The notes under the pieces are model-generated. The model was not told the origin of the DNA. It worked only from the letters and a program-made list of their open reading frames with translations, and searched no databases. 64,000 bases of DNA, taken from NCBI GenBank assembly GCA_031772625.1, contig CM062810.1, positions 455,953,731 to 456,017,730 of the forward strand, read 5' to 3'. This DNA comes from Pinus tabuliformis (lineage: Eukaryota; Streptophyta; Pinopsida; Pinales; Pinaceae). This document shows positions 36,371 through 50,229 of the stretch, in pieces. A program made the translations under genes and the position numbers. Position 1 is the first letter of the stretch; every line of letters starts with the position of its first letter.

Positions 36371-36566
36371 ATATTCGCTGATGACAAACAAATAAACAAC
36401 TTTTTAATCTAAAAAAAAACCTTTGTAAATAGAAATATAGATACTGACACATCAGTAGATCCTAGCATTAAATATAAACCAGAAATAAATGAGATAGAAG
36501 CTGAAGAAATAGATAAATTTCATCCAAGTAAATTTACAAAATCAGATGTAGAGAACCTAGAGCAAG

Positions 36567-38174
36567 TTGAGATTGATGATAATTAATGAAGACGCTCAAG
36601 TAATCAATCTCAAAGACAATTTCTTACCTGAGGGATTAACCCCTTTGGAAGATCTCTTTGATTCAAATGATGTTCCTAGAAAGCCTAAAATGGAACCTTT
36701 AAAATATGATATGGAGGAGTGTAATATTGGCACTGATGAAAATCCAAAATTGATCAAACTTTCTAAATCATTACATCCCACTGAAAGAATAAAATACATT
36801 AAGTTATTAAAAGAGTTTCAAGATGTCTTTTCTTGGAGTTATGAGGACCTCAAATCCTATGACACCAGTATCATACAACACACAATACCTATAAAAGAAA
36901 ATCAAAAACCTTTCAGGCAAAAACTTAGAAGTATAAATCTTGTACTATTACCTCCGGTTGATAAAAAGGAAATCCAGAGAATGTATGATGCTAATATAAT
37001 TGCACCAATCATATTTTCTGATTAGGTTTCAAACCTGGTGTCAACTAGGAAGAAAACTAGCGAGATCAGACTCTGTGTGGACCTGAGGAACCTCAACAAA
37101 GTATTACTTAAAGAAAATTAACCTATCCCCAAAATGGATCATATATTGTAAAGGGTAGTTGGATCAACTAGAATCTCATTATTGGATGGGTTTTTTGGTT
37201 ACAATCAGATCTTAGTTCATGCTGATGACCAAGCCAAGACTGGCTTCACTACTCCTTGGGGCACATTCATGTATGTGAAAATTCCTTTTGGACTAATGAA
37301 TGTAGGAGCCACTTTCCAAAGGGCTATGGATAACCTTTTCCAAAGAAATTCATGACTTCCTTGTAATATACCTAGATTACATTACTTTATTTTCAAAATC
37401 TGACAACCATCATTTGGATCATCTAAGGTAGGACTTTATTAAATACAGGAAAATGGAATTTATTTAAACCCGAAGAGGTCCTTGTTCGGGTTAGAAGAAG
37501 GAAAGTTACTAGGTGACATAATTTCAAAAGATGGCATCTGAATAGACCCTGCAAGAATAGAAGCCATCTTACAGATTCAACATCCAAGGAAAATTAGAGA
37601 ATTACAAGCCTTCTTAGGGAAACTTAACTTTCTTAGAAGATTTATTTCTAATCTAGAAGGATTAATTAGATCATTGAATAATATGTTGAAAAATGATTCG
37701 ACCATAAAATGGACTATTGAGGCTAAGAAATCATTTGAGGACAATAAATTAGCCTTAACTAAAACACCAGTTTTGGTTAGTCCAAAATTTGACAAAGATT
37801 TCAACTTATTTTCCTTTGCTTCTGAGCACACAATTGTTGCAGTTTTACTGTAGAAAAATGACCAGCGCTATGAACAACCTATTTCTTTCTTTAGCAAAGC
37901 CCTGAGTGATGCACCCTTAAAATATAACATAATGGAAAAACAAGCCTTTTCTTTGGTCAAAGCTATCAAGGATTTTAGTGTGTACATTTTATATTCTCAT
38001 ATAGTAGCCTATGTTCCTAATTCAATAGTCAAAGACATCCTAACTGAGGGTGGTCCAGATGGAAAGAGGGGAAAATGGATTGCTACTATTTTAGAATATG
38101 ACATAGAGATCAAACCAACTAAGCTAATCAAGGGCCAAATCCAAGCCAAGCTCATGGCTAAATCAAATTGTTAA
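36567..38174 (+). pseudogene. Reverse transcriptase and RNase H of element B, copy 1
   Basis: A typical Tat-like pol core: DVFSWSYEDLKSYDTSIIQH, PFRQKLR, RKKTSEIRLCVDLRNLNKV, PKMDHIL, LDGFFGYNQILVHADD, FTTPWGTFMYVKIPFGLMN. The active-site strand is IYLDY where YLDD is required. The RNase H part follows: WTIEAKKSFEDNK, FSFASEHTIVAVLL, EQPISFFSKALSDAPLKYNIMEKQA and KWIATILEYDIEIKPTKLIKGQ. The final TAA at about 38172 is followed directly by the degenerate CTCCAACC region, so integrase is absent. Frameshifts and stops make it inactive. Confidence 0.88.
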
Positions 38175-38214
38175 TAAGAATAACTAGGACTCCAAACCTG
38201 TTTTAAAATATGTA

Positions 38215-38375
38215 CAATTAGTCTTATAATCACTTTAGGCTCCAACCCTTGATGCTGACTCCAATATTTAGAGAAGGTCCAACCTGATATTCAACAAAGC
38301 TCCAACCTTATTTTTATAAGGCTCCAACCTCTAGGACTACAACCCTATCTTCTACAAGCCTCCAACCCTCCACTT
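38215..38375. repeat. Degenerate CTCCAACC repeat at the duplication junction
   Basis: At least five spaced copies of (G)(G)CTCCAACC or a close variant lie between the end of element B and the start of copy 2. A related GGCTCCAACC occurs at the left end of copy 1 (about 2231). This is the likely breakpoint of the tandem duplication. Confidence 0.65.
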
Positions 38376-38466
38376 CGATTCTTCAATATGGGTACAAATA
38401 ATGCTTCAAGGCTTCTAATATATTCTTCAACAAGTCATGATGATAAATTCAAGATCACCTTCAATA

Positions 38467-39264
38467 CACTAGTACAAAATAGATAATTAATTACTAAAAA
38501 AAGACTAAAATCTGCATATAAATGACCATTCTTTAGTCTATGACCAATAGTAGCTAATTTACAGTATCTTATAATGCGACCAACTTTTAGTCATTTTTAA
38601 CTTAGTCATTAATTGGTTGTCTCAAATTTATCGTCTAGTAGTATATTTAGACATAAATTTGGTCATTAATTTAGCCATTGATTTAGTAACTAATTGCCAC
38701 AATTAATGACCCAATATATAACAAAATATATTACTATATGATCACCCGATAAAACAAATTAATGACCAAAGAAATATGACCAAAATGTTGGTTGTGTTAT
38801 AAGATACTGTAAATTAGCTGCTAATAGTCATATATATGCAAATTTTAGTCATCGTTTTAAACCAATTAATGACAAGAAAAATATGACTAAATTTTGATCG
38901 TGTTATAAGATATTGTAAATTAGCTACTAATAGTTGTATATATGAAAAATTTAGTTGTCATTTGCAATCACAAATTTATCATTTTCGGTAGTCATTCATC
39001 TTCTTTTGGTAGTTTCATATTCATTATATAAACGAATAATTTAGTAGTTTATATTCATTTCATTTACTTTCATTAATAATCATTATAAATGACTAATTTA
39101 GTTGTATATTCCTTTTATTTATGTTCATTATTAATCAATATAAACTACTAATTTAGTAGTTTTAGATTGATTTTATGTGTTCAATATTAATCAACATAAA
39201 TTAATTTGTATGAATTTGCGACTAAATTTAAAAAATGTAATACAATGTGCATGCTCGTCTAATA
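38467..39264. mobile_element. CACTA-like region, copy 2
   Basis: CACTAGTACAAAAT is kept at the left; the right end has decayed from TAGTG to TAATA. It holds four AT units where copy 1 has thirty, and an extra block of about 55 bp near 39030-39090. Confidence 0.5.
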
Positions 39265-42200
39265 TGAAAACGCAAAGTTGCATGTTAATTACAATATTAA
39301 ACAATATCAATTGCAACTATAAATAATTTCAACCAGAAATTATTTTATATGAAATGTTAAAGTATTAAAATATGAATTTCCAGCTCAATATTGGTTAGAC
39401 TACAATTTGCACATGAAATGATGTTTCATAACTTCAAAACATTATCGTTGTGTTACCAAGGTATTATAGCTGAATTCACCAAATCTGAAGACTTGAACAT
39501 CAGTTTATATGTGTGTGTCTTATGTGGCATATTGACTCTAATGGTATCATTAGACCAATTCTCTTCTCTCTCTCTTTTTGCATTTGTCTCTCCATTGTTA
39601 TTGCTCTTTGCCTATTTCTTTAATTCCTGCTTCTTAGCATAAATATTGAGTTCCTTTTCTAAAAACAAAAGAAAATACAATGCAAGGTGTAAGACTTGAA
39701 ATACAATGAACACTAAAATATAAAGTAAATTAGACTAGAACGAGTTTATATGACATATAACTCAACATTGGCAATTTCAAAGTCATTTTGCCCTAAACAA
39801 GTAAGAAACTCGAACAAGTTTTCTTTAGCTGGGCGATAGTAGCAACTATAATGTGGTGAGATGGCTTGTATAAATAAAGAAAATAAAATGTAACATTATA
39901 AAATAACACCTTTGTAACTTAGTATTCAACCTTCAGGCAAAGCTTAAGCAAATCATGCCGACCATGTTACATGCTAAAAAGCTCAAGTTGTTGATAAGAT
40001 ATGAAAAAAATAATCTGAGGTGTGATATTTAATCCTTGTCATTTTATTCACAACAACATTTCATTTTCTAATGCATGAACTTGGTCAAGTATATAAACAA
40101 CATGTGCTCAAATAATAGCATGAAAATAAAATTTTATGATAGTCATGAAAATATTTTAACACAAAATAGCTATAAGGTTTTCAATCAATATCATGCAATA
40201 CTAATTTCAACTTCAATCTTTGGTTATTGTTTAAATGGACATGATATGAAGTATTTTCAATTTCCTAGTTAAAAGACAACAAAATCAAAAGAAATGTTCA
40301 AAATATAATCAAACAATAAAGAAAGGATATTATGGAATGGACATTGCAATTATAAAAAAATTGGTTACCTGCCCATTAATTTCTTGTCTGGCATTCCTAA
40401 AACATTTTCTTTCCCAAAATAACCATGACGTGAAAGAACTGCAACATTAAGAACCATAGGAATCCCTACTAGAAACATTTCCAAAGTCAATGGATCAAGT
40501 GTCTCAAGGATCTCTAACAACAAATGAATCATATCCAACACATGCTTTGCATTGTCTCTCCATCCTTTTTCCAATCATATTTCTTATAACCTACCCACAA
40601 CAGAGTCAAGTTACAATCACACAAAGGCATGGGCATCTTTTTATCTTTAGTATCTTTAAAATTTGAATCTGATTTGTTTCAAGAACATATTAATTCATAT
40701 TTGAAGTTTTCCTGACATATGAGAAGGTATCAATCAAGCATGACATCAGAAAAATCGACCTCAATGAGGTCCTCAAACTTGTGAGGGCATATTTGTTTTG
40801 TTCAAAAGGGAAGGATCCCTCTTTTTCATTTATATCAAGGTTCTCTACTATTTCCTCCTTGTTTTCCTCGATATTAATTTGATCATCCATGACCTGAAAC
40901 ACAAGAAAATGCCAATTAGTTCATTATATTGTAGTTCTTTCCAATTAAAATGACATATAATTCTTTACAAATGCAATGAAGATAGGCTTAAAATGAAAAA
41001 TCCCAATATAAGTGAAGTGTTTTTTGTTTCTTAGCTTACGAATTGGAACATTTCCTAGGTAATTGTCAGAGAATCAAACATCAGCTAAGAATTTCCCTTG
41101 ACAAGTTAAAACGAAAGATCTCAATATAAGTGAAGTGTGTTTTTCTTTTTAGCTTACAAATTGGAACATTCCATGGGTAATTGTGAGAGAATCAAAACTC
41201 GACTAGGAAGTGCCCTTACCAGGTGATAAAGTTTACTATGATAAAAAGGCAAGGTTCTAAGAGTGGCTGAGATAATGGGGTCCTAAAAGGGTTTTAACTT
41301 CCCGAGGGTATGTTCTTGAATGATTATCAAAATTAGCCTTGCATGTAATTTTTGAAGTAAAAGGAGGGAGACCTAAATACAACTTGTTGCAAGCAAGAAT
41401 ATGAAGGAATGGGTTTAAAATGTACCCTTATATTGGGTTTGACATATCAAGATGGCCTTTTGATAGTTTTTGGGGATGGGTGATGGAAAAATTGATATCT
41501 AGGGATGGAATGAAAATGCATTCAGTAAAATAAAATCCTGGAAAGCCTAATAATAGACACTAAATTAGGTAATCACAAACAAATAAATGATATCCAAATT
41601 TTTTGTTACTACGCCCTAAAGTAAGAAACAAATTAGGTTGTGATAAGAAATTTTTATTAAGTAGTCATGTAAACATGAAGTCTATATATTTCTTAGCAAT
41701 TTAATTATGGGGTATCTAGATAGTAAGTTTCTTGAGAGGAACTCAAACAAGGAACCTTATAATTATAACAACTCATTTGTTCTGTTTTAAAAGGAGACGC
41801 TTGTGTCTTTGACACTAGTTCAGCTGTAGGCTTGAGTAATAAAGATTCAAATCTATTATTTAAAGTGACAAGTATGGAGCAAAGATGAATAGATACTTGG
41901 ATCCTCTTGTGTAAGAACCTTTGTTTGGTGGTTGGTGTTAATAGTGTTGTATAAATAGATGCAGGGGTGGTCGGTGTTACTGAATATGTAGAAATAAGAA
42001 CATGAGTTTCACTCTAGATCAAAAGCAAGTTTGTTAATCATTTTACATCAGTGACTTTTAACAATCTAAAAATATTAATTTAGATGGAAATAAACACGAG
42101 GAAAAACTCAATAAACCATGAAGATATAGTAGTTTACAATTACATAGCTCGTTAAATTTTCTCTTTAAACAAGTAAATATATTGAGAATGTTTAGATCTT

Positions 42201-44356
42201 CGAAATATTCCAATTGAAAATATAAATGCAACAGATAAATACAACCTTGAGGTATTAAATGGCAGAGGTAATGCAGACAATTCTTGTACAAAATTTTGTT
42301 GTAAGAATCGGTCTCTTGAAAAAGTAATTGGAAATATTATGTTCTATTCTTCTAATAATAATCCTGATAACCTCACCCTTCCTTTATAATTTCCTAACTT
42401 TCTCTATTCCCAAATCTGAAATTTGTTGAAGAAAGTGTAACTAGGTTCGAAATTTACAAATTAAATTTTGATCTTTGCACTTGTTAAGAAAAAGAAATGT
42501 TATTTGTCAATTATAACAATGAGTTTCATTCTCATTTCATAGGTCTAATAAAGTCAAAGCATCAAAAAGTTCTTCTTGAGCATATTTGTAATGTATATAA
42601 GTCTACCTACTGACTAGACTAGCCCTCCAAGACCAACACAATCCTCATGAAGAAGAAAACAAGTAAAATGATAAGGAGTATAATCATGTCGGCTCAAGAA
42701 ATAGTCACAACTTTCACACTGGGATCACCACAAAAAACACAGAGCTTGGATTTGTCTTTGCAACTTCATATGGGTAACGGAGGTGCAGGAAGACAATTTT
42801 GGATAACATTTTCGAATGCATGTCCACAAATTTAGCAGACTCGGATGGGTACAATAGACACCTCTGCACTTATCGTGGACAACTATAGTGAGAAACATGA
42901 TAGACTTCTTCTCCTCAATGGTGCACATCTTAGTGAAGGAAACAAATTTATTGTTTTCGGTGGTGAAGAAGATCTCAGGTCTACAATAACACAAACAGTC
43001 TCGGCATAATTGAAGGTAAAGTTCTTGATGCAAGGAACTCTAAGTAATGCATTCTTAGCATTTCTTTCTAAACATAGTAACAATCTTGCTATGATTGTGA
43101 CCTCACAGTTATACATTTTTGGCATTCTAGACACAGTGAGGATCTCAGTGAAGTAGCAGTCATGGTCTTATTCTTTAATGAAGACAAGATCATGATCAAG
43201 ATCTTGATGTAGTTCACATTGAATTAGAAAGACCTCATTGACATGGTGATGAAGCAAGAAATGGTGCAACTAGAAGGACCTATTTGGTACTATGATGATG
43301 ATCTAGATGATGCAGTAATGATGATGATGATGTCAACAATAAGAAGGGGATTGGTGTCTTCGACATGGAGTGACCTAGTAGGTCAAGGGTCATGGTCTTG
43401 GCATTCTTCATGTAAAATATTTATAAGAAGAATTGTGTGTGGGTTTTCCTCTCCAAGAGGGAGAGGTTTTGGTCTTGGCAAAAAGCCAACATCTAGTGTT
43501 CTTGTCTCTTGTATTTTGGTGACTATTTAATGAAGTAAGAAATACACACAATAATGATATCAAGATAACATTGTGCTAATAACAAAAAAGTTAAAATATC
43601 TCACAAATAGTTATCATTCTAAGAAGAATCACATTAACTATATTTTCCCTAGATTCTTCAATAACATTCACTACCAAGAGGATCCCTAGGTACTGCAAAA
43701 TATGTAAACTATTTCTAAGAGTTGTTGAGCCAGTAGGGAAAAGCATCAAGAACAATAATGTAGAATTATGAATTTCCCTCACTCACCATGATTATAGATG
43801 CTTTGCAAATGATATCCAAATACTCAAAGGCATTGTTGACCGACTCTAGATCAAGTTGTAATAGAGAAGGGACTCATTTTAAAAGTGATCGTTGATCTAT
43901 CCCACATGAGAATGAAATGAACCCTATCCTTAGCTTTGCTGACATCCATGAGAAAGTCTAAAGTGTGAGAAACAGCCATGTGTAAATAGGGAGCTAATTC
44001 GCAACCTTATCTGGTTAACTTATGTAATACAATTATGTTCAATGGTTTCCCTATCACAAAAGAAATGTTTGATGCATTACTGAAAAGAGATTTGACCATT
44101 TAAACAAACTTGTTGCCAAACATAAAAACATGTGAGCATATGGAGGATAAATTTTCAATCTACCCTATTGTAGGGTTTATAATAATCAATCTTCAACGAC
44201 AACATTTTCTGGTCAGTTTCTCTAGACTACTCCAATATAGTTTCCCACAATGTGATGATAGTAACCAAATTGAATTTGTCCTGAATGAAGTTGGTCTACT
44301 CAAACTGTAAAATACACGTAGCTACCTTTTGGGCCCTCAAAAGACAAGGGTCTTTG
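39265..44356. other. Copy 2 of the unidentified stretch before element A
   Basis: Matches 3120-8302. The minus-strand exon-like blocks are recognisable but more damaged: both splice dinucleotides of the 35-codon block (about 39762-39866) are lost, and a TAG interrupts the 51-codon block (about 41219-41370). The local repeat of about 115 bp is present near 40985-41220. A frame at 40365-40574 (minus strand) stays open in both copies. I recognise no domain. Confidence 0.5.
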
Positions 44357-46453
44357 TGATGAGCCTCATCATCAAGTAATTATGTGGGCCTTAATTCACT
44401 TCCTAGCTTAGTCGAACCAACTATTCTCATAACTTATTGCATACTTTTGATTATATTTTTCTTATGAGATGAGTTAGAGTTGGATATTTTTCTTTGTGGT
44501 CTAATATGCATTTAATGTAGGATGAAAGGATAAAGGCAAGGAATTTTTACAAATTCCAAGGTCAAAACTCAAATGGGACAAGGGAGAGGGATTATAGGAG
44601 CTAAATCCTCCTCATTTACTACCCCTCCATTCGAATATTCCTCCATCATCTCGGAGCAAAAGTAGCAAAATCACGAGGACTAGAAGACAGTCGAGCAAGT
44701 CAAAGACAAAGCACTAGTTTATCTCAAGTTTGGGAGCCAAGCCTCTTTAATTTTAGAGAATTCATTGGAGACTTTAGATGTATAAGTAGAGAGGCCTAGG
44801 ACCTCAGTAAGATTCGGATTTTTTATTGTAAAAATATACTCTATTTTCAAGTTGCAAGACATGTGAAAGTTTTTGATATAATCCATTGTTTTGCTATTAA
44901 GAATGAGTTTTATTTTCAACCAACACTGAGTTAAATCATAGGGTGGAAGCTCTTGGGTTAGGGCCTAACCATAGCAGCCAAGGCTCCTCTTTATTTGACA
45001 TGTATGCTAGTATAGATTCATAGTTTTATTGTTCATTTTCTTAGTAGATTCATTTCCATTGCATCAGTGTAGATTAGATTGGTTGTGTGATAGTTTGCTT
45101 CCATTTGTGCCTTCTTTCTAGTAGAAGGTTAGCAAGGAGAAAAAGGATCACCATAATGCTATGAGTAGGTGTCTTAGCCTCACTACCTCCCTCTGGGATC
45201 ATGACTTGAGGAAGGGAGCCTTCAACAGCCCCAAAAACACATATTTCTAGTTCTTGTATGATCTTTGGAGTTTGTTGTCTTTGATTCAGTATTTGGTTCA
45301 TGTTACAAGGCAGATTTCATTGTCATCTTTTCCATCTCCATTTCTATAATAAGATCTCACTTATGCTTTCATTCCCTTCAGCAACTTTCTTCATGCATAA
45401 TATATGCAATTTATTCATGCTCTTCTATTTTATGAAAATGTATCTTGTTGCATAGTTCTTGGAAGACGCAAATGTTTTAAGCATAGAAGGCACTTCGGGA
45501 GGAGAATTAGACTTCATCACCAGAAACCACCTTCCTTTTCTTCCACCTTAGCCATCTCTTGTTCCACCATCACCCTCACTAGTATTTGTACCATTTTTCA
45601 TTGAAATTCCCCTAGATACATTGAGTGAATCTATCCATCTCTTATCTTGGATATTGACTCCCAAGTGCTCCTAGACCTTCTAACACCCTATTCCACTCAG
45701 CACACACCTTTCCCAAGATTCTGAACACCTCCAAGACCTCACAATTAGCTCTTGGTTGTATCCCGTAGGTTTCCTGTAATTCCTACAAGATCATCTTATA
45801 GGTTTCTAGTACATTATGTAGGTTTTCCTGAAGTCCCCTATTTTGAGGCCGAATTGATGGGAAACCTCTAGGAAGTCAGAAAAAGCCTCCTAGGACCCTT
45901 CCACACCATCCAACCACTTCATAAACATTCTAGCCATCCTCAATCACCTTCCATTCACTTGTCACATCCACAAGAACAATTAATTTGCATACTTGATTTT
46001 TCCAGAAAAAACCAAAAAAGTGAAAATAGATTTAGTTTAGTTTTTTGCTTACACATTTGTATCGTTTGATGCTCTTTACTTCTACAACTTAGATAGTAGC
46101 ATTTGTTTAGTGTTTATTTCACAATTCTGCTTAGCATAGCTGTTTAAATGGTTAATTATGATATGGTGTGATTTATCATTACATGTTGTTTTCTTGATTA
46201 CTGCAATAGAGTAGCTCTCTTAGAGTAGATTTTATCTTCTTCCATCAAAGAATCAAGCTTCTTCTCCCTCTATAGAAGTCTGACTTGGAACACTTGGGGT
46301 CTCTCGTCGGCTGAACAGTGACAACAGGTAAGACCATCACTTTTACTTGTGCATACAGCACTATCACCTCCAAGTTTGTACAAACCCCAGATTGATAAGT
46401 AAAGTTGTAGCCCAGGAATTCCAACATCCTTGCTGCAATACAGGTGCTCATCA
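44357..46453 (+). repeat. 5' LTR of element A, copy 2 (about 2097 bp)
   Basis: TGATGAGC to GCTCATCA, as in copy 1. A degraded primer site TGGTGACATTGATGGGGA starts at 46459. Confidence 0.75.
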
Positions 46454-46734
46454 CTTTCTGGTGACATTGATGGGGAGGTGTCTTAGTAGAATGTGATTAC
46501 TGCTTTCCTTTCCTCTATTTATTGTCTTCAATATTCAGCCGTTAGTTTATTTCCAGAAATGTAATCTAGTTGCTTCCTCTCTTTCATTTTTCATTATTTT
46601 CTTTCCTTTCCATTCTTCAAGTAGGATTTCAATTCAGTAAGTTGCTTTTTCATTCTGTCAGTGATTTTCATTCAATCTGCAAGTACTTTCTAGTTGTAAA
46701 AAAATACAAACCCAACCCAAAAACATTTCCTTTC

Positions 46735-47853
46735 ATGCCTCATAGGAATAGGGACAACTTAGGGAAATTTTTTCCAAATAACCCCACTACATCAAACAAC
46801 CAACCTTCTCTCTTCTTCAATGGCTGTGAATTATAAGAACCCTTAGGTGAGCAACCTGTGAGTTTTAAAGAACCTACAGAGGAAGAATAAGAAGAGGAAC
46901 CCATTCCTATTAAACCAATAGCTGAAAACCGAAATGACAGAGGCAATAGAGAGAGAGTTGAGGGTGCCTTCCCCATCAGTGAAACCAACAGAGATACTAA
47001 GATGAAAAATATAAGCCCCTCTTCCCTACCTCATTCCCATGGCCTAAGCACAGAGGACACTGAAAATTTCTTATTTGCGTTTTTTGTTATATGCTGAACC
47101 TCCGACTATACAAATGATAAGAAAAAGTTAAAACTATTTCCATCTACCCTCAAGGATACAACATTATGTTGGTTCATGGGCTTACCTGGAGATAGCATCA
47201 CCACTTGGGCTCAGATGCAACAGACCCTTAATAACAAATATTGGGACTACTATAGGTCAAAGGATACTAAAGAAGAAATTTTCAGGATGACCATAGGCCA
47301 TGATGAACCCTTTGAAGACTACAAAGAAATGTTCCAGCTCAGTTGTAAAAGGGCCATGTGCACACTTGACCCTAAGTCACTAAAGTTGGTCCTTGTAAGG
47401 GGAGTAAGCGAAGATCTTCTACATACCTTACATTTGTTAGCAGTGGAAGATATCTACCAATTACCCTATGAGGATATCAAGATTGTCTTTAGAAACCATT
47501 GTATGGTGGCAAGGAAAAAGGGTAGGGGTAGTCAACCTATGGCTAGTACGTCATCTTCCAACTCATCCATCAAGGGTGAAATCAGAAATATGTTGGAAGA
47601 TTTCAAAAGTGAGATGTTGCAAACCCTTGCCTTGAAAATGGACACCATGAACATTAAAATGAAGCAAGAGGAAGTAGAGAGAGCCTTGGCCATATTTTGT
47701 CCTAGATGCACCAAGAGGCATCCTAGGAACGAATGTTCATTGAACTATATTGAGATTTGCTCGGTCTGTGAAGAAAGCCACTCCACATATAAGTGCCCTT
47801 CCTTACTCGGACTCAAATTCATATATCAAGGAGCTAAAGGGGTCATTGAGTAG
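46735..47853 (+). pseudogene. Gag of element A, copy 2
   Basis: Starts MPHRNRDNLGKFF. A 225-codon open stretch from 47176 carries the capsid-like region (GDSITTWAQMQQTLNNKYWDY) and the knuckles CPRCTKRHPRNEC and CSVCEESHSTYKC, both CX2CX3HX4C. The copy is about as intact as copy 1. The stretch immediately after (47854-48535) is a Pro-rich linker with stops. Confidence 0.8.
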
Positions 47854-48535
47854 CTTATCTACATTAACCAAAGGAGACCTCCTGGGCCTAGACCATACTA
47901 GTAGGGCATGAAAGGGTCATCCCATGCATATTACAATCCCAACCAAACCATAGCTATACCTTCTTGGGGACCCCCTCCTTGGTCCTATGCATCTCAGTAC
48001 CATTCCCAGCCAGTCATACAATAATGCCCCAGTTTTATTGCCTCCACCACCTGCCCAACCACAAATCCTACATTCTGATCCACCCAAGCAACCCCAATTG
48101 CATGCCCAACCAAATTCAAACCCAAAAAATAGATAGGCTCAACAAGTATACAGTGGAGAGACATCATATCCAGCTTATGCTATGGAAATCTAGGAAATTA
48201 ACCTGAGATCTGGGAGAGTTCTCCCAGATAACCAACCTCCCCCTCCACCTAGGGAGGTTGAGGAAGAAAGAGAGGAAAGCAACCTTAAAATAAATCCACC
48301 CTTTCCTGATACATTAGCCCAACCACTCCAGCCTACCCCATAATAAATTAAACTTTCGGGAGAATTGAAAAATCTATGTGTAAATACCCCCCCTTCTCGA
48401 GGCAATAAAATATGTTCCCATTTATAATAATTTGATTAAGGAGAAATGGTTCAAGCATCGAGGGAGGCGAAAAAGGGATGCCCCTACCGTTAATTTCAAT
48501 GGTTAGTTGTTCGGCTTAGTGTTGGGGTAGGTAAT

Positions 48536-49372
48536 ATGTCCAAAATATTTGGACCCTGGAAGCCCTGTAGTAGATGTGCAGATCAATGGCACCATTGTCC
48601 CACAGACTCTGATCGATCTTGGGATGCCATTAATGTGATGACCAAGGACACCATGCTCAAGCTCAACTTCCAAGGGTCATTGAGAAAGACCACAACATTT
48701 CTACAACTTTTAGACCATTCCACAGTAACCCTTGAGGGAATTAAGGAGGATGTGATTCTCTCCATTGACTCTTGGGAGTACTGCACAGATTTCCTAGTTC
48801 TCCAGCCTAAGGTTAATCTTACTGGTTATTCTCTCATCCTTGGGAGGACATGGTTGGCCACAGGCGATGCATACATTACGTGTAGAGTAAGGAATATGAC
48901 CATCAAGAATGGGCATATGTCCAAGCATTCAGTCCTATACCCTCCTGCTCAACCTTCCCTAGGGCATGATTTACCTTTATGGTTAGGGGAGGAGGAAGAA
49001 GATGAGGTTTATTCTACCCAAATTTATTCTTTGGATGCAACAATGGAAGGAGGACAACAAGATGAGGATGACTTGATTGAACACCTGCTCCAATGTCCAA
49101 CTCCTAGTTCATTACCATTAGAAGAAGAATTAAGAGAAACCCAGAATAATCATCCAATTGACTTATGTATGGACAATTCCAACCCACTATGTGTCAAAAC
49201 CATAGAGTTCGGCCCAAAGAAAATATTAAAAATTAATCCATCTCTTTTTTCTCTCGAGCAAGAGAAGCTATACATCATGTTAAAGGAAACTACGCTCGCT
49301 TGGAGTTACAAGGAAATGAAGGGAGTATACCCCTCAGTGTGTTCTCACCACATATACATCAAAGAAAGTTGA
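48536..49372 (+). pseudogene. Protease and RT leader of element A (present in copy 2 only)
   Basis: A 278-codon open stretch. A frame change near 48625 splits the active site: upstream frame reads INGTIVPQTLIDLG and this frame resumes AINVMTKDTM, matching the DLGAS-NVM type protease site of Athila-like elements. Then VILGRTWLATGDAYI-like residues (SLILGRTWLATGDA) mark the second protease motif. An acidic linker leads to the RT start (PLCVKTIEFG, LAWSYKEMKGVYP). Copy 1 has lost most of this segment by deletion. Confidence 0.78.
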
Positions 49373-49375
49373 AGT

Positions 49376-50229
49376 CGGTCTGGCAACCACAAAGGAGGAT
49401 GAATCCAGCTCATAAACATATAGCCAAAGAAGAATTGCAAAAACTGCTAGATGTAGGATTCATTTACCTTGTCTCTGATAATGAGTGGGTCTCCCATTTA
49501 GTGTCAGTTCCCAAGAAAAATGGTAAGTGGGGGATTTGTGTCAACTATAGGGAGTTCAACAAAGCCACAAAGAAGGATCATTTTCCTCTACCCTTCATCG
49601 ACCAAGTGCTAGAGAGCCTGGCAGGAAAAAGTTTCTTCTCTTTCCTAGATGGATTAGTAGGTATAACCAAATCCAAATCTACCCATAAGACCAAGATAAG
49701 ACAAAATTTGCCTATCCTTGGTGTACGTTTACCTATAGGGTCCTTCCTTTTGGCCTATCCAATGGTCCTACCACTTTCTAGACAAAATTCTTGAGTATTT
49801 TCACCAAATTAATCCATGATGTGGTGGAACTTTATATGGATGATTTTACACCTTATGGCTGTGATTTTCAAGAAGCCCTAACTAATCTAGGCAAAGTACT
49901 ACACAAATGGAGTGAAATGAACTTGTCTCTCAATGCTGAAAAATATTAATTCTTGATGACTGATGGGACCGTGCTAGGTCATTCAATATCTCAGCAAGGA
50001 CTACAGGTGGACTCGAACAAAATAGCCATCATCCAAAGGGTCCCACATCCTCAAAAGTAGAGAGATGTCAGGAGTTTCTTAGGGTTAGCTAGATACTACC
50101 AGAGGTTCATAAAGGACTTCAACAAATTGGCCTCTCTTTTATTTGGGTTGTTGGCCAAATATTTTGAGTTTATATGGTCAAAAATCTCTCAAGATGTCTT
50201 AAACATTCTAAAGGATAAGTTAACCACTG
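49376..50229 (+). pseudogene. Reverse transcriptase of element A, copy 2
   Basis: WQPQRRMNPAHKHIAKEELQ, VPKKNGKWGICVNYREFNKA and FPLPFIDQVLESLAGKSFFSFLDG are in one frame. A deletion then shifts the frame before GYNQIQIY. The active-site strand ELYMDDFTPYG keeps YMDD. There is no MITE or 333-bp LTR here, so the uninterrupted order is visible. It ends at LKDKLTT, where the candidate LTR of element C begins. Confidence 0.85.

Larger units (their letters stand above)
2232..38360 (+). repeat. Tandem segmental duplication, copy 1 (36.1 kb with insertions)
   Basis: From about 2232 this segment is collinear with the segment starting at 38361: both begin with the same stretch containing CTCCAACCCTCCACTTCG and continue through the CACTA-like region, element A, element C and element B in the same order and orientation. 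Hand counts give very uneven divergence: 6 mismatches in 198 bp at 3930-4127 and about 35 in about 270 bp in the gag of element A. Copy 1 carries five insertions absent from copy 2 and a deletion of about 0.8 kb in element A. Its right end, just after B's RNase H domain, abuts copy 2 directly. Confidence 0.88.
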
